Position numbers and translations under genes: made by a program. The notes below the pieces were generated by a model. That model had not been told where the DNA came from. It did not search any database and saw only the letters and a list, made by a program, of their open reading frames with translations. 64,000 nucleotides of DNA from Gammaproteobacteria bacterium (GTDB taxonomy: Bacteria; Pseudomonadota; Gammaproteobacteria; Pseudomonadales; Azotimanducaceae): contig JAPOVK010000038.1 of assembly GCA_026708185.1 (NCBI GenBank), positions 1 through 64,000 on the forward strand, given 5' to 3'. Each line of letters starts with the position of its first letter. Position 1 is the first letter of the stretch. Shown here piece after piece: positions 46,807 to 57,399 of this stretch.

Positions 46807-47304
46807 TCAATGGGCCGCCTGCTTCGACTGCCGCGCCTGGTCGCGCTTCCACTCGCGGTCGCGGATGCTGGCCCGCTTGTCTTGCGCCGCTTTGCCCTTG
46901 GCGAGCGCGACCTCGCACTTGACGCGCCGGCCTTTCCAGTACAGCGCCGTGGCGACGCAGGCCTGGCCCTTGGTCTGTACGGCCATGAAGATTCGGGAGA
47001 TCTCCTTGGCGTGCAGCAGTAGCTTGCGGCTACGTGTCGGGTCCGCGACGACGTGGGTCGATGCGCTCGTCAACGGGACGATCTGTGCGCCGAGGAGCCA
47101 CGCCTGGCCGTCGCGGACGAGCACGTAGCTGTCGGCCAACTGGGCTTGCCCCGCCCGGATGCTCTTCAGTTCCCAGCCCTCGAGCACCAGCCCCGCCTCG
47201 AAGCGCGCGCCGAGTTCGTAGTCGAACCGCGCGCGGCGGTTCAAGGCGATCGTTGTGCGCTTCCCGGCCCCGTCCGGATCGGTCGAGCGCTTCGGTTTGG
47301 CCAT
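46807..47304 (-). CDS. smpB: SsrA-binding protein SmpB
   Basis: The 165-residue RNA-binding protein delivers tmRNA to stalled ribosomes in trans-translation. It has IALNRRARFDYELGARFEAG near the N terminus and LVLEGWELKSIRAGQAQLAD. The basic tail KAAQDKRASIRDREWKRDQA enters the empty mRNA channel. ATG 47304 begins MAKPKRSTD. No ssrA gene is visible in this window. A TATAAT lies 6 bp before the ATG, suggesting a leaderless message. It diverges from an NSS transporter gene. Confidence 0.95.
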   Translation of the reverse strand: MAKPKRSTDPDGAGKRTTIALNRRARFDYELGARFEAGLVLEGWELKSIRAGQAQLADSYVLVRDGQAWLLGAQIVPLTSASTHVVADPTRSRKLLLHAKEISRIFMAVQTKGQACVATALYWKGRRVKCEVALAKGKAAQDKRASIRDREWKRDQARQSKQAAH

Positions 47305-47310
47305 GGCGGG

Positions 47311-47316
47311 ATTATA
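47311..47316 (-). promoter_or_regulatory. Consensus -10 directly before smpB (possible leaderless start)
   Basis: TATAAT on the minus strand (47316-47311) ends 6 bp before the smpB ATG (47304), so transcription should start at or next to the ATG. No Shine-Dalgarno sequence fits in the gap CCCGCC. On the plus strand the same block reads TATAGAAT and could serve the NSS transporter gene. Confidence 0.45.
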
Positions 47317-47350
47317 GAATGCCGGCTCAAGGCTCCGATGGGGACGGTTC

Positions 47351-48715
47351 ATGGCAACTGATGTATCCAGGCACGGCATGTGGTCGAGCCGCCTCGTGTT
47401 CGTGCTCGCCGCGGCGGGCTCGGCGGTCGGCCTCGGCAACATCTGGAAGTTCCCGTACATCACCGGCGAGAATGGCGGTGGGGCGTTCGTGGTCGTCTAC
47501 CTCGCCTGCATCGCACTGGTCGGCGTGCCGATCATGATGGCAGAGGTCATGCTCGGCCGAGCCGGACGCATGAGCCCCATCAACACGATGCGCAAGCTCG
47601 CTAGCGCAAGCGGTGGGTCCGGATTCTGGCCGGTGATCGGCTGGATGGGCGTGCTCGCCGGGTTCCTGATCCTGTCCTACTACGCGGTTATAGCCGGCTG
47701 GGCGGTGTACTACGTCGGGCGTCTCGCCAGCGGCACGTTCGACGGCGCGGACGGCGCGGCGTCCCAGGCCGCCTTCGACGCTTTCCTGGCCGACCCGTGG
47801 GCGATCCTGCTGTGGCAGACAGTGTTCATGGCGGTGACGGTCTTCATCATCGCGCGCGGCGTTGCGCGCGGTCTTGAGACGGCCGTGCGGTGGCTCATGC
47901 CCCTGTTGCTCGTGCTGCTCTTGGTGTTGGTCGGCTATGGGGCCGCAGTGGGCGACTTCGCGCGCGGCGCCGGCTTCCTTTTCAGTTTCGACGTAAGCTC
48001 GCTCTCGGTGGGCGGGCTGCTGACCGCCATGGGCCACGCCTTCTTCACGTTGAGCCTGGGGATGGGGGCCATCATGGCGTACGGTGCCTATCTGCCTGGA
48101 CGGACGTCCATCGCCGGTACCGTGACCACGATTGCCGTGCTCGACACCGTGGTCGCGCTGGCCGCCGGGCTCGCGATCTTCCCGATCGTATTCGCCACCG
48201 CCGGCTTGGAGCCGGGCGAAGGACCGGGATTGATGTTCGTCACGCTGCCGATCGCGTTCGGCAACCTGCCGCTCGGCGCGGTGGTCGGTGCGGTGTTCTT
48301 CCTGCTGGTCAGTTTCGCGGCCGTCACCTCGGCCATCTCGTTGACCGAGCCGGCGCTGGCGTTCCTCGTCGAGCAGTACAACGCCAAGCGCACGCGCGTG
48401 GCGATCTCGCTGGGGGCGGGCTGCTGGTTGCTCGGCATCGGCACGGTGTTGTCGTTCAACGTCTGGGCCGACGTGCACGTGGTCGGCGGCTTGACGTTCT
48501 TCGACTTCGTGGACTACGTGTCCTACAAGGTCCTGCTGCCGGTCGGCGGCTTGTTGATCGCGCTCTTTGCCGGTTGGGTGCTCGCCAAACCGGTCGTCGC
48601 CGAGGAACTCGGCTTCGACGGCTGGCAGGAACGACTCTGGCAGGCGGCCATCCGGTTCATCGCGCCGGCGGGCGTGCTTGTGGTGTTCGGTTACACGATC
48701 TACCAGTCGGTGTAG
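47351..48715 (+). CDS. Sodium-dependent transporter (NSS/SNF family)
   Basis: The 454-residue LeuT-fold symporter takes up an amino acid or related amine with sodium. Helix 1 has the sodium-site motif AAAGSAVGLGNIWKFPYITG, and helix 2 has GAFVVVYLACIALVGVPIMM. About 11-12 helices are visible, in line with the many bacterial members that lack helix 12. It sits between smpB and rnfH, where the RatA toxin gene lies in E. coli and Pseudomonas. The substrate is unknown. Confidence 0.93.
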   Translation: MATDVSRHGMWSSRLVFVLAAAGSAVGLGNIWKFPYITGENGGGAFVVVYLACIALVGVPIMMAEVMLGRAGRMSPINTMRKLASASGGSGFWPVIGWMGVLAGFLILSYYAVIAGWAVYYVGRLASGTFDGADGAASQAAFDAFLADPWAILLWQTVFMAVTVFIIARGVARGLETAVRWLMPLLLVLLLVLVGYGAAVGDFARGAGFLFSFDVSSLSVGGLLTAMGHAFFTLSLGMGAIMAYGAYLPGRTSIAGTVTTIAVLDTVVALAAGLAIFPIVFATAGLEPGEGPGLMFVTLPIAFGNLPLGAVVGAVFFLLVSFAAVTSAISLTEPALAFLVEQYNAKRTRVAISLGAGCWLLGIGTVLSFNVWADVHVVGGLTFFDFVDYVSYKVLLPVGGLLIALFAGWVLAKPVVAEELGFDGWQERLWQAAIRFIAPAGVLVVFGYTIYQSV

Positions 48716-48722
48716 GAGGCCT

Positions 48723-49022
48723 GTGCGGATCGAAGTGGCGCGGGCGACGGCGGCTGGCGCGGACTCGGTGGCGCTGGACGTGCCCGAACGTGCGACGGTA
48801 GCTGAGGCCCTGGCCGCATCGCCGTTCGCCGACGCGGCGTTTGCGGCGCTCGCGATCCATGGCGAGGTCGTGACGCCCACGCGACCCCTGCGCGACGGCG
48901 ACCGCGTGGAACTGCTTAGCTCCCTACTGGAGGATCCGAAGACGGCTCGGCGGAATCGGGCACTGTCGAGTCGCCCGCATCCGCCTGGTCCGCGTCCGCG
49001 TCCTCGGCGTCGCTCGGTTTGA
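48723..49022 (+). CDS. rnfH: RnfH (RatB) family ubiquitin-like protein
   Basis: The 99-residue small protein has a ThiS/MoaD-like beta-grasp fold: VALDVPERATVAEALAASPF, then VVTPTRPLRDGDRVELLSSL and the conserved LEDPKTARRNRAL. Its role is not established. It normally sits beside RatA and BamE. The start is GTG 48723, 8 bp after the transporter stop (GGAGG upstream). The Arg/Pro-rich tail overlaps the opposing bamE coding end by 107 bp. Confidence 0.88.
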   Translation: MRIEVARATAAGADSVALDVPERATVAEALAASPFADAAFAALAIHGEVVTPTRPLRDGDRVELLSSLLEDPKTARRNRALSSRPHPPGPRPRPRRRSV

Positions 49023-49317
49023 AGTCGCCGGTGAAGTGCGTGAGCACGTCGTCGGTGAAGAACAGGGACATCTTCACCGTCTCGTTGACGAAGCCCGGCA
49101 CGCGCAGCGTGTAGACGTAGTCCCAGCGGCTGTCGTCGAATGGATTGCGGATGACCGGTTGGCCCATCACGTAGGCCACCTGTTCCCGTGACATCCCCGG
49201 TTTCAACCCGTCGATCATCTCCTGGGTGATGACGTTGCCTTGTTGCACGGACAGCCTGTAGACACGCGGCAGAGTGCACGCGACGCACAAGGCCGCCGTC
49301 AGGGGCAGGACGATCAT
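48916..49317 (-). CDS. bamE: Outer-membrane assembly lipoprotein BamE
   Basis: At least 133 residues. BamE supports BamA in folding outer-membrane barrels. A lipoprotein signal is visible (MIVLPLTAALCVACTLPRVY, lipobox VAC). It is followed by VQQGNVITQEMIDGLKPGMS, then QVAYVMGQPVIRNPFDDSRW and DYVYTLRVPG, all typical of SmpA/OmlA. The C-terminal tail after residue 105 is Asp/Ala/Ser-rich and overlaps rnfH. ATG 49317 is used; a TTG at 49341 gives a longer positively charged start and is possible. Confidence 0.9.
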   Translation of the reverse strand: MIVLPLTAALCVACTLPRVYRLSVQQGNVITQEMIDGLKPGMSREQVAYVMGQPVIRNPFDDSRWDYVYTLRVPGFVNETVKMSLFFTDDVLTHFTGDFKPSDAEDADADQADAGDSTVPDSAEPSSDPPVGS

Positions 49318-49378
49318 CGTGGCGGCGAGCGTCTTGTTCAACTTAAAGCGGGGCCTAGAGTTTTTTCGGGCGCGGATG

Positions 49379-51028
49379 TTACCGCGACTCGCCGTCGGCA
49401 AGCAGCGCCTTGGCGTAGTTGCGGGACTTGTCGGTGACCGTTCGACCACCGAGCATTCGGGCAAGTTCCTCTGTTCTCTCGGCATCGTCCAAGGTCTCGA
49501 TCACCGTGTCCTGTTCGCTGGTCTTGGAGACAAGGAGATGCGTGGTGCCGAGCGCGGCGACTTGCGGAGCGTGGGTGATCGCGATCACCTGCGTATTGCG
49601 CGCGAGTTGCCTTAAGAGCCGTCCAACCACGTCGGCCGTGGTTCCGCCAACGCCGATGTCGGCTTCGTCGAGGACCAGGCACGGCAGCTCCGAGGACTCC
49701 GCGGCCACGACCTCGATGGCCAAAGCGAAGCGCGACAGTTCACCCCCGGAAGCGAACTCCGAAAGTCGGCCAGCGGGATAGCGCGGATTGGTCGTCATGT
49801 GGAACTCGACGGTCTCGAGTCCGCTGGCGGTCTCGGTGGCCTCGAAACGGACGCTGAACTCGGCGTCGGGCAGGCCGAGCTTGGCGACGATGGCCTTGAC
49901 CTTTTCGCTGAAAGGTTCCGCGGCACGGCGTCTCGCCTCGGAAAGCGTCGCGCCCGCGGCGAGGTAGTGCGCATCCGCCTCGGCGCTCAGGCGGGCGAGT
50001 TCGTCGATGCGCTCTTCGGCACCGGAAAGCCCGTCGAACTCGTCCCGCAGTTTGTTGAGATGCTCGCCAAGATCAGTCGCATGGACGCGATGCTTGCGGG
50101 CCACGTCGTGGATTCCCTCGAGCACGGTCTCGAGGTCGCCGAGTTGGGCGTGATCGTCGGGTAAGACGTCCCGGTAGCGGCGTAGCTCGCCCAAGGCCTC
50201 CTCCAAGTGGGCCTGGGCCGACAAGGTCAGTTCGCGGGCATCCTTGAGGTGGGCATGATCGTCGTCGATGCCATCGAGCGTCGTCGCAAGCCGCGCCGTG
50301 TGGTCGACCAGATGACCTTCGAGCGTCTCGACCGCGTGGCCGGTGATCTCTGTCCACTCACGGGCGCGACTCAGGCGCTTGTGCAGGGCGGTGATCTCGG
50401 CGACCCGGTCGAGCGTATCGCCAAGCGCTTCGAGTTCGTCGATCTGGTAGCCGAGCAGGCTCTTGCGTTCACGGGCCTCGGCGACCGCAGTGCGCTGGGC
50501 GGCCAGGTCGCGACGCAGCTTTGCCCGGGAGCGGAATGCGTCGCTCACCGCCTCGACGCTGGCCGAGTCGACGCCGAAGTCGTCGAGAAGGCGGCGTTGT
50601 ACATCTCGGATCAGGAGTTGCCGGTACTCGTGCTGGCCGTGGATGTCGATCAGGGGTTCGGTCAACGAACGCAGGATCTCGAGCGTGGTGGGCACGCCGT
50701 TGACGAACGCGCGCGAACGACCTTCGGCTGCTGTGCGTCGGACCAGGCAGGTCGTGTCGTTGTCAGCCGCGGGGATCGCGAGGTCATCGAGCAGCGCGCG
50801 GACCTCGGCGCTCTGGGCGACGTCGAACTCTGCGCTGACATCGCATGCGGTGGCACCGGGTCGCAACTGTGAGCGTTTGACGCGGGCACCGAGAACCAGT
50901 GACAACGCATCGAGGAGGATGGACTTGCCGGCGCCGGACTCGCCGGTGATCACGGTCAGCCCCGGGGCGAACTCGATATCGAGCTCCGCGACGAGCGCGA
51001 AATTGCGGATGTTGAGCGCCTTCAGCAT
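49379..51028 (-). CDS. recN: DNA repair protein RecN
   Basis: The 549-residue SMC-like ATPase is used in double-strand-break repair. Walker A is VITGESGAGKSILLDALSLV near residue 30. A coiled-coil middle is visible (for example AQRTAVAEARERKSLLGYQI). The signature GRLSEFASGGELSRFALAIE precedes Walker B in LPCLVLDEADIGVGG. The start is ATG 51028 (MLKALNIRNFALVAEL). It is the usual neighbour of bamE and grpE in gammaproteobacteria. Confidence 0.95.
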   Translation of the reverse strand: MLKALNIRNFALVAELDIEFAPGLTVITGESGAGKSILLDALSLVLGARVKRSQLRPGATACDVSAEFDVAQSAEVRALLDDLAIPAADNDTTCLVRRTAAEGRSRAFVNGVPTTLEILRSLTEPLIDIHGQHEYRQLLIRDVQRRLLDDFGVDSASVEAVSDAFRSRAKLRRDLAAQRTAVAEARERKSLLGYQIDELEALGDTLDRVAEITALHKRLSRAREWTEITGHAVETLEGHLVDHTARLATTLDGIDDDHAHLKDARELTLSAQAHLEEALGELRRYRDVLPDDHAQLGDLETVLEGIHDVARKHRVHATDLGEHLNKLRDEFDGLSGAEERIDELARLSAEADAHYLAAGATLSEARRRAAEPFSEKVKAIVAKLGLPDAEFSVRFEATETASGLETVEFHMTTNPRYPAGRLSEFASGGELSRFALAIEVVAAESSELPCLVLDEADIGVGGTTADVVGRLLRQLARNTQVIAITHAPQVAALGTTHLLVSKTSEQDTVIETLDDAERTEELARMLGGRTVTDKSRNYAKALLADGESR

Positions 51029-51166
51029 GGTCGAATCGGGGCCGCGCCAGTGGCGGATGCGCACGGCAGCGAAAGGTGTAGAGTAGCGAACGATGTCGCC
51101 TAATACCTAGCGGGGCTCCGCCATGGGCAAGAAGCACGGACGCCCAACGGCCAGACAACCTGATCC

Positions 51167-51189
51167 GACCGCGAACATGAACCGCGGTC
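51167..51189. promoter_or_regulatory. Inverted repeat with CIRCE-like geometry upstream of hrcA
   Basis: GACCGCG-N9-CGCGGTC (arms 51167-51173 and 51183-51189, spacer AACATGAAC) ends 25 bp before the hrcA ATG. CIRCE, the HrcA operator, is a 9-bp arm repeat with a 9-bp spacer (TTAGCACTC-N9-GAGTGCTAA). Only the geometry matches, not the sequence, so a role as an HrcA operator is speculative. Confidence 0.3.
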
Positions 51190-51214
51190 AAGCAGAATAG
51201 GCAAACCGACGCCG

Positions 51215-52442
<1,228 letters not shown>

Positions 52443-52444
<2 letters not shown>

Positions 52445-52497
52445 GCGAGTCGCCTAGCGGCGACTCGATCGAGAACGCTGCGCGTTCTCGCGTCAGC
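52443..52497. repeat. Palindromic repeat R2, copy 1 (after hrcA)
   Basis: Two hairpins in a row: CGAGTCGC...GCGACTCG around CTAGCG, then CGAGAACGC-TGC-GCGTTCTCG, ending GCGTCA. It begins at the hrcA stop codon and may act as a terminator or attenuator before grpE. A related, partly degraded copy lies at 58707-58757, also directly after a stop codon. The rest of the 171-bp hrcA-grpE gap shows nothing clear. Confidence 0.6.
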
Positions 52498-52615
52498 GCT
52501 GCAGGCACGGGGATTCGACCGGACGCTGCGCAACCCGGTGTCGATCAAGGGTTGATTTTCTTCGCCTGCGCCGCCATCTACGCGTGTCGTGGTCCAAGGG
52601 AGCGTTTTGAGGCGA

Positions 52616-53293
52616 ATGGCGAGCGAGGCCAAAGCATCGAGCGATGCGGAAAAGAAAGAAGAGTCGGAGAGTCGGCTCGGAGGTGGTGCTGCGGCGGACA
52701 CCGCGGACGACGCGCCAACCACGGCGGACGACCAGACCGAGGATGTCGAATCGCTCAAAGGCGCGATCGAGGAAGCCGAGCGCGAGATCGCCAGCCTCGA
52801 GGATCGCGCGCTGCGCGCGGCGGCCGAAGCGGAGAACGTGCGCCGCCGGGCCGACCGGAGCATCGAGAACGCACGCAAGTTCGCGCTGGAGAGATTTGTC
52901 GAGGACCTGCTGCCGGCGGTAGACAGCTTCGAGCGCGCGGTGGAAGCCGCATCGGGCCATGCCGAAGGCGAGGGTACGGAAGCCTCCGCGATTGCGGAAG
53001 GCATCGAGCTTTCGCTCAAGTTGCTGCTCGGCGCGATGGGGCGCCAGGGCATCGCCGTCGTCGACCCGATCGGCGCACCGTTCGATCCGAACCTGCACGA
53101 GGCGATGACCATGGTCGACAATGCGGAGGTCGAACCGGGCTCGGTTGTCGACGTCTTTCAGAAGGGCTACACGGTCAATGGTCGCCTGATTCGCCCGGCA
53201 CGCGTCATCGTTGCGCGTCAGCCTGCCGAGCCGGCATCGGCTGAGGCCCCGTCGGAGCCAGCCAGCGACGAACCGGAAGCGGAGGCGACTTGA
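52616..53293 (+). CDS. grpE: Nucleotide exchange factor GrpE
   Basis: The 225-residue cochaperone releases ADP from DnaK. A disordered acidic N terminus (residues 1-45) leads into the long coiled coil (EEAEREIASLEDRALRAAAE, then ENVRRRADRSIENARKFALE). The beta-domain follows, with FDPNLHEAMTMVDNAEVEPG and FQKGYTVNGRLIRPARVIVA. An extra Pro/Glu/Ala tail follows the domain. ATG 52616 is used; a GTG at 52589 would add nine residues. Confidence 0.95.
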   Translation: MASEAKASSDAEKKEESESRLGGGAAADTADDAPTTADDQTEDVESLKGAIEEAEREIASLEDRALRAAAEAENVRRRADRSIENARKFALERFVEDLLPAVDSFERAVEAASGHAEGEGTEASAIAEGIELSLKLLLGAMGRQGIAVVDPIGAPFDPNLHEAMTMVDNAEVEPGSVVDVFQKGYTVNGRLIRPARVIVARQPAEPASAEAPSEPASDEPEAEAT

Positions 53294-53384
53294 ATAGCCT
53301 CGCGCCGGACCGATATTGACAACCTAGGCGCCATCGGCGCGTTGCGGACGGCCGCGAAAAACCGATTTCCAGGAGCAAATCAGC

Positions 53385-55334
53385 ATGTCAAAGATCATTG
53401 GGATAGACCTCGGCACGACGAATTCGTGCGTGGCCGTGATGGACGGGCGGGAGACGCGCGTGATCGAGAACGCGGAAGGTGACCGCACGACGCCGTCCAT
53501 CGTCGCCTTCACGGACGGCGAGGTGCTCGTCGGCCAGAGCGCCAAGCGCCAGGCCGTCACCAATCCGGCCAACACCCTGTTCGCCGTCAAGCGGCTGATC
53601 GGACGCAGGTTCGACGACGACGTCGTGCGACGCGATCTGTCCATGGTGCCCTACAAGATCGTCAAGGCGAACAATGGCGATGCGTGGGTCGAAGGCAACG
53701 GCGAGCAACTCGCGCCCCCGCAGATCTCGGCCGAAGTTCTGAAGAAGATGAAGCGCACCGCCGAGGAGTACTTGGGGGAGGACATCGCCGAGGCCGTCAT
53801 CACGGTGCCGGCGTACTTCGACGACTCGCAACGCCAGGCCACCAAGGACGCGGGACGGATTGCCGGCCTCGACGTGAAACGCATCATCAACGAGCCGACC
53901 GCAGCCGCCCTCGCCTATGGCATGGACAAGAAGCGAGGCGACTCCAAGATCGCGGTATTCGACCTGGGCGGCGGCACGTTCGACATCTCGATCATCGAGA
54001 TCGCCGAGGTGGACGGCGAGCACCAGTTCGAAGTGCTCTCCACCAACGGCGATACGTTCCTCGGCGGCGAGGACTTCGACCTCAAGATCATCGAGTACCT
54101 GGCCGATGAGTTCAAACAGGAGAACGGCATCGACCTCAACAACGACCCGATTGCGCTGCAGCGGCTGAAGGAGGCGGCTGAGAAAGCGAAGATCGAGCTG
54201 TCGTCGAGCACCCAGACGGAAGTCAACCTGCCTTACATCACGGCCGACAACACGGGGCCGAAGCACCTGGTCGTAAAGATTACGCGGGCCAAGATCGAGG
54301 CCTTGGTCGAAGACCTGGTCGAGCGCACCATGGGGCCCTGCCGCGTCGCGCTCACCGATGCCAACCTGGCCGTGGGCGACATCGACGAAGTGATCCTGGT
54401 CGGCGGCCAAACGCGCATGCCCCTCGTCCAGGAAAAGGTGGCCGGCTTCTTCGGCCGCGACCCGCGCCGCGACGTCAACCCGGACGAGGCGGTGGCAGTC
54501 GGTGCCGCGATCCAGGCGGCCGTGCTCTCGGGCGACGTCAAGGACGTCCTGCTCCTCGACGTGACGCCGCTGTCCCTCGGCATCGAGACCCTCGGTGGCG
54601 TGATGAACGTGCTGATCGAGAAGAACACGACCATTCCGGCCAAGAAGCAGCAGGTCTACTCCACGGCCGACGACAACCAGACGGCGGTGACGATCCACGT
54701 CCTGCAAGGTGAGCGCAAACAGGCGGCGCAGAACAAGGCGCTCGGCCGCTTCGATCTGACGGACATCCCGCCGGCGCCGCGGGGCGTCCCGCAGATCGAG
54801 GTCAGCTTCGACATCGACGCCAACGGCATTCTCAACGTGTCGGCGAAGGACAAGGCCACCGGCAAGGAGCAGTCCATCGTGATCAAGGCGTCGAGCGGCC
54901 TCGCGGAGGACGAGATCAACCGCATGGTGAGCGATGCCGAAGCGCATGCCGAGGAGGATGCCCGTTTCGAGGAGTTGGCGACGCTGCGCAACCAGGCGGA
55001 CGGCATGGTGCATTCAGCGCGCAAGATGGTCGCGGATGCCGGCGACAAGGCCACCGACGAAGAGAAGCAGGCCATCGAGTCGGCTGCGAAGGATTTGGAA
55101 CAGGCCATCAAGAGCGACGACAAGGCGGAGATCGAGGCCAAGCTCAAGGTGCTCACCGAAGCATCGGGCACGCTCGCGCAAAAGATGTATGCTGCCGAGG
55201 CTGAGAATGCCGCCGACCCTGGAACGGGTGCGGCCGACGCCGGTGCCGAGGCGCCGGGCAATGCCGACGACGTGGTCGATGCGGAGTTCGAGGAAGTCAA
55301 GGACACCGACAGCAAACCCGGCAGCGCGGGCTAG
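53385..55334 (+). CDS. dnaK: Chaperone protein DnaK (Hsp70)
   Basis: The 649-residue ATP-driven chaperone binds exposed hydrophobic peptides. The nucleotide-binding domain starts [20 protein letters not shown], with [17 protein letters not shown] and [20 protein letters not shown]. The linker [19 protein letters not shown] leads into the substrate domain and a helical lid. The disordered tail ends [13 protein letters not shown], near the usual EEVKD end, then adds nine residues. An AGGAG ribosome site lies 9 bp before the ATG. It forms the usual grpE-dnaK-dnaJ set. Confidence 0.98.
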   Translation: MSKIIGIDLGTTNSCVAVMDGRETRVIENAEGDRTTPSIVAFTDGEVLVGQSAKRQAVTNPANTLFAVKRLIGRRFDDDVVRRDLSMVPYKIVKANNGDAWVEGNGEQLAPPQISAEVLKKMKRTAEEYLGEDIAEAVITVPAYFDDSQRQATKDAGRIAGLDVKRIINEPTAAALAYGMDKKRGDSKIAVFDLGGGTFDISIIEIAEVDGEHQFEVLSTNGDTFLGGEDFDLKIIEYLADEFKQENGIDLNNDPIALQRLKEAAEKAKIELSSSTQTEVNLPYITADNTGPKHLVVKITRAKIEALVEDLVERTMGPCRVALTDANLAVGDIDEVILVGGQTRMPLVQEKVAGFFGRDPRRDVNPDEAVAVGAAIQAAVLSGDVKDVLLLDVTPLSLGIETLGGVMNVLIEKNTTIPAKKQQVYSTADDNQTAVTIHVLQGERKQAAQNKALGRFDLTDIPPAPRGVPQIEVSFDIDANGILNVSAKDKATGKEQSIVIKASSGLAEDEINRMVSDAEAHAEEDARFEELATLRNQADGMVHSARKMVADAGDKATDEEKQAIESAAKDLEQAIKSDDKAEIEAKLKVLTEASGTLAQKMYAAEAENAADPGTGAADAGAEAPGNADDVVDAEFEEVKDTDSKPGSAG

Positions 55335-55387
55335 TGCCGGGGTGACCACGGACGGGCCTTAGGCAGAACGATCGAGGCGCTTGGGCC

Positions 55388-56518
55388 ATGGCCAAACGTG
55401 ACTACTACGAGGTTCTCGGCGTCGACCGCGGGGCTGACGAGTCGGACGTCAAAAAAGCGTACCGCCGCTTGGCCATGAAGTACCACCCCGACCGCAACCC
55501 GGACGACGCCGATGCCGAAGAGCGGTTCAAGGAGGCGACCGAGGCGTACCAGGTCCTGACCGACGACGAGAAGCGCCAGCGCTACGACCAGTTCGGCCAT
55601 GCCGGGGTCGATGCGACCGCAGGTGGCGGATTCGGCACCGGCGGATTCACGGACATCGGCGACATCTTCGGCGAGGTGTTTGGCGACATCTTCGGCAACG
55701 GCGCTGGACGTGCTCGCAATGCCACGCGTCGCGGCGCAGATCTGCGCTACACCCTGGATCTCACCCTGGAGCAAGCCGTCGGCGGCGACTCGGTGGACAT
55801 CCGCGTGCCTGTCCTCGCGGCGTGCGAGGACTGCGACGGCTCCGGCGCTGCGCCTGGGACGTCGCCCGCTACGTGCCCCGAATGCAACGGTCGCGGTCAG
55901 ATTCGGGTCTCTCAAGGTTTCTTCTCGTTGCAGCAGACCTGTCCGCGGTGCCGCGGCGCGGGCCGCGTCATCCTCGATCCGTGCCGGGCCTGTGGTGGCC
56001 ACGGGCGGGTGGAGCGGCGCAAGACCCTGGCAGTGAAGGTTCCACCCGGTGTCGACACCGGCGACCGCATCCGGCTTTCCGGCGAAGGCGAGGCGGGCGC
56101 GAACGGCGCGCCACCCGGTGACCTCTACGTGCAGGTGGACGTCGCCGAGCATCCGATCTTCACCCGCGACGGGACGAACCTGTACTGCGACGTGCCGCTC
56201 AAGTTCGCCGATGCGGCGCTGGGCGGGGAGATCGACGTGCCGACCCTCGATGGGCGGGTCAAGCTCAAGGTGCCGGCCGAGACGCAGACCGGCAAGCTGT
56301 TCCGCCTGCGCGGACGCGGCGTCCCCGCCGTCCGCGGCGGGCCGACCGGCGATCTGCTGTGCCGGGTCGTCATCGAGACGCCCGTGCGCCTTTCCGACAC
56401 GCAGAAGGACTTGCTCCGTCAGTTCGACGAGAGCCTGCAAGCCAACGGCACGCGTCACTCGCCGAAGGAATCCAACTGGTTCCAGTCCGTCAAGAGCTTC
56501 TTCGAGGGCCTCGCCTGA
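55388..56518 (+). CDS. dnaJ: Chaperone protein DnaJ (Hsp40)
   Basis: The 376-residue type A J-protein stimulates DnaK ATPase and hands over substrates. The J domain is at residues 1-70, with the HPD triplet in [17 protein letters not shown] Gly/Phe-rich stretch follows. Four zinc-finger CxxCxGxG motifs are intact: [24 protein letters not shown] and CRACGGHG. Its TGA overlaps the dapB ATG (TGATG), so the genes are coupled. Confidence 0.98.
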   Translation: MAKRDYYEVLGVDRGADESDVKKAYRRLAMKYHPDRNPDDADAEERFKEATEAYQVLTDDEKRQRYDQFGHAGVDATAGGGFGTGGFTDIGDIFGEVFGDIFGNGAGRARNATRRGADLRYTLDLTLEQAVGGDSVDIRVPVLAACEDCDGSGAAPGTSPATCPECNGRGQIRVSQGFFSLQQTCPRCRGAGRVILDPCRACGGHGRVERRKTLAVKVPPGVDTGDRIRLSGEGEAGANGAPPGDLYVQVDVAEHPIFTRDGTNLYCDVPLKFADAALGGEIDVPTLDGRVKLKVPAETQTGKLFRLRGRGVPAVRGGPTGDLLCRVVIETPVRLSDTQKDLLRQFDESLQANGTRHSPKESNWFQSVKSFFEGLA

Positions 56519-57318
56519 TGATCGTGATCGCGGTTGCGGGCGCCGGCGGACGCATGGGACGCATGCTCGTCTCGGGCATAGCGGGTGCCGACGATCTGAC
56601 CCTGGGTGCTGCGTTCGAAGGGCCCGATTCCGAGTACCTTGGCGCCGATGCGGGCGCGTTGGCGGGCATCGGTGCCACCGGCGTTTCCGTCAACGCCAAA
56701 CCCGAGGCCTGCACCGAGGACTTCGATGTGCTCGTGGATTTCAGCGTCGCCACAGCGACCTTGGAAAAGCTCGTCGTTTGCCGCGACAACGGCAAGGCCA
56801 TGGTGATCGGCACGACGGGCTTCGAGCCGGCGGGCCTCGCAGCGATCGCCGGCGCGGCCGAGGCCGTCCCCATCGTCATGGCCCCGAACATGAGCGTCGG
56901 TGTCAACGTGACGTTCAAACTGATCGAGTCCGCAGCCCGGGCCTTGGGCGACGAGGTTGACGTCGAAGTCTTCGAGGCCCACCACCGGCACAAGATCGAT
57001 GCCCCGTCCGGCACCGCGGTGCGCATGGGGGAAATCCTCGCCGACACCCTCGGCCGCGACCTGTCCACGGACGCGGTGTACGGCCGCGAGGGGATCACCG
57101 GCGCACGTGACGGCCGCACCATCGGCTTCCACAGCCTGCGCGGGGGCGACATCGTCGGCGAGCACACGGTGACCTTCGCCGGCACGGGCGAACGCATCGA
57201 GATCACCCACCGGGCCGGCAGTCGTGAGAACTTCGCTGCGGGCGCGCTGCGGGCGGTACGCTTCGTCGTCGGGCGCGAACCGGGCCTTTACGGCATGGAC
57301 GACGTGCTCGGGCTTTAG
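56518..57318 (+). CDS. dapB: 4-hydroxy-tetrahydrodipicolinate reductase
   Basis: The 266-residue NAD(P)H enzyme acts in the diaminopimelate/lysine pathway. The cofactor motif is VAGAGGRMGRMLVSGIAG at the N terminus. The catalytic stretch is EAHHRHKIDAPSGTAVRMGE (about residues 158-177). GFHSLRGGDIVGEHTVTF and the C-terminal GLYGMDDVLGL are family features. It overlaps dnaJ by 1 bp. Confidence 0.97.
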   Translation: MIVIAVAGAGGRMGRMLVSGIAGADDLTLGAAFEGPDSEYLGADAGALAGIGATGVSVNAKPEACTEDFDVLVDFSVATATLEKLVVCRDNGKAMVIGTTGFEPAGLAAIAGAAEAVPIVMAPNMSVGVNVTFKLIESAARALGDEVDVEVFEAHHRHKIDAPSGTAVRMGEILADTLGRDLSTDAVYGREGITGARDGRTIGFHSLRGGDIVGEHTVTFAGTGERIEITHRAGSRENFAAGALRAVRFVVGREPGLYGMDDVLGL

Positions 57319-57399
57319 CCGCCGAGCGGCCTTTAGGCACGGTACACCGCTTGGTGTTTGTCGCACGACTGCCGCCGAACGGGACCTCTTGTGGGTCGG

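Noticed and set aside
48960-49022. Ending rnfH before the bamE overlap
   Set aside because: No earlier in-frame stop exists; the overlap stands as read and is reported as a finding.
53317-53345. TTGACA before dnaK as a promoter
   Set aside because: No acceptable -10 at 16-18 bp and no sigma32 pattern (CTTGAA ... CCCCAT); left out.
53388-55013. A 541-codon minus-strand frame across dnaK
   Set aside because: Perfect shadow of dnaK with no recognisable domain.
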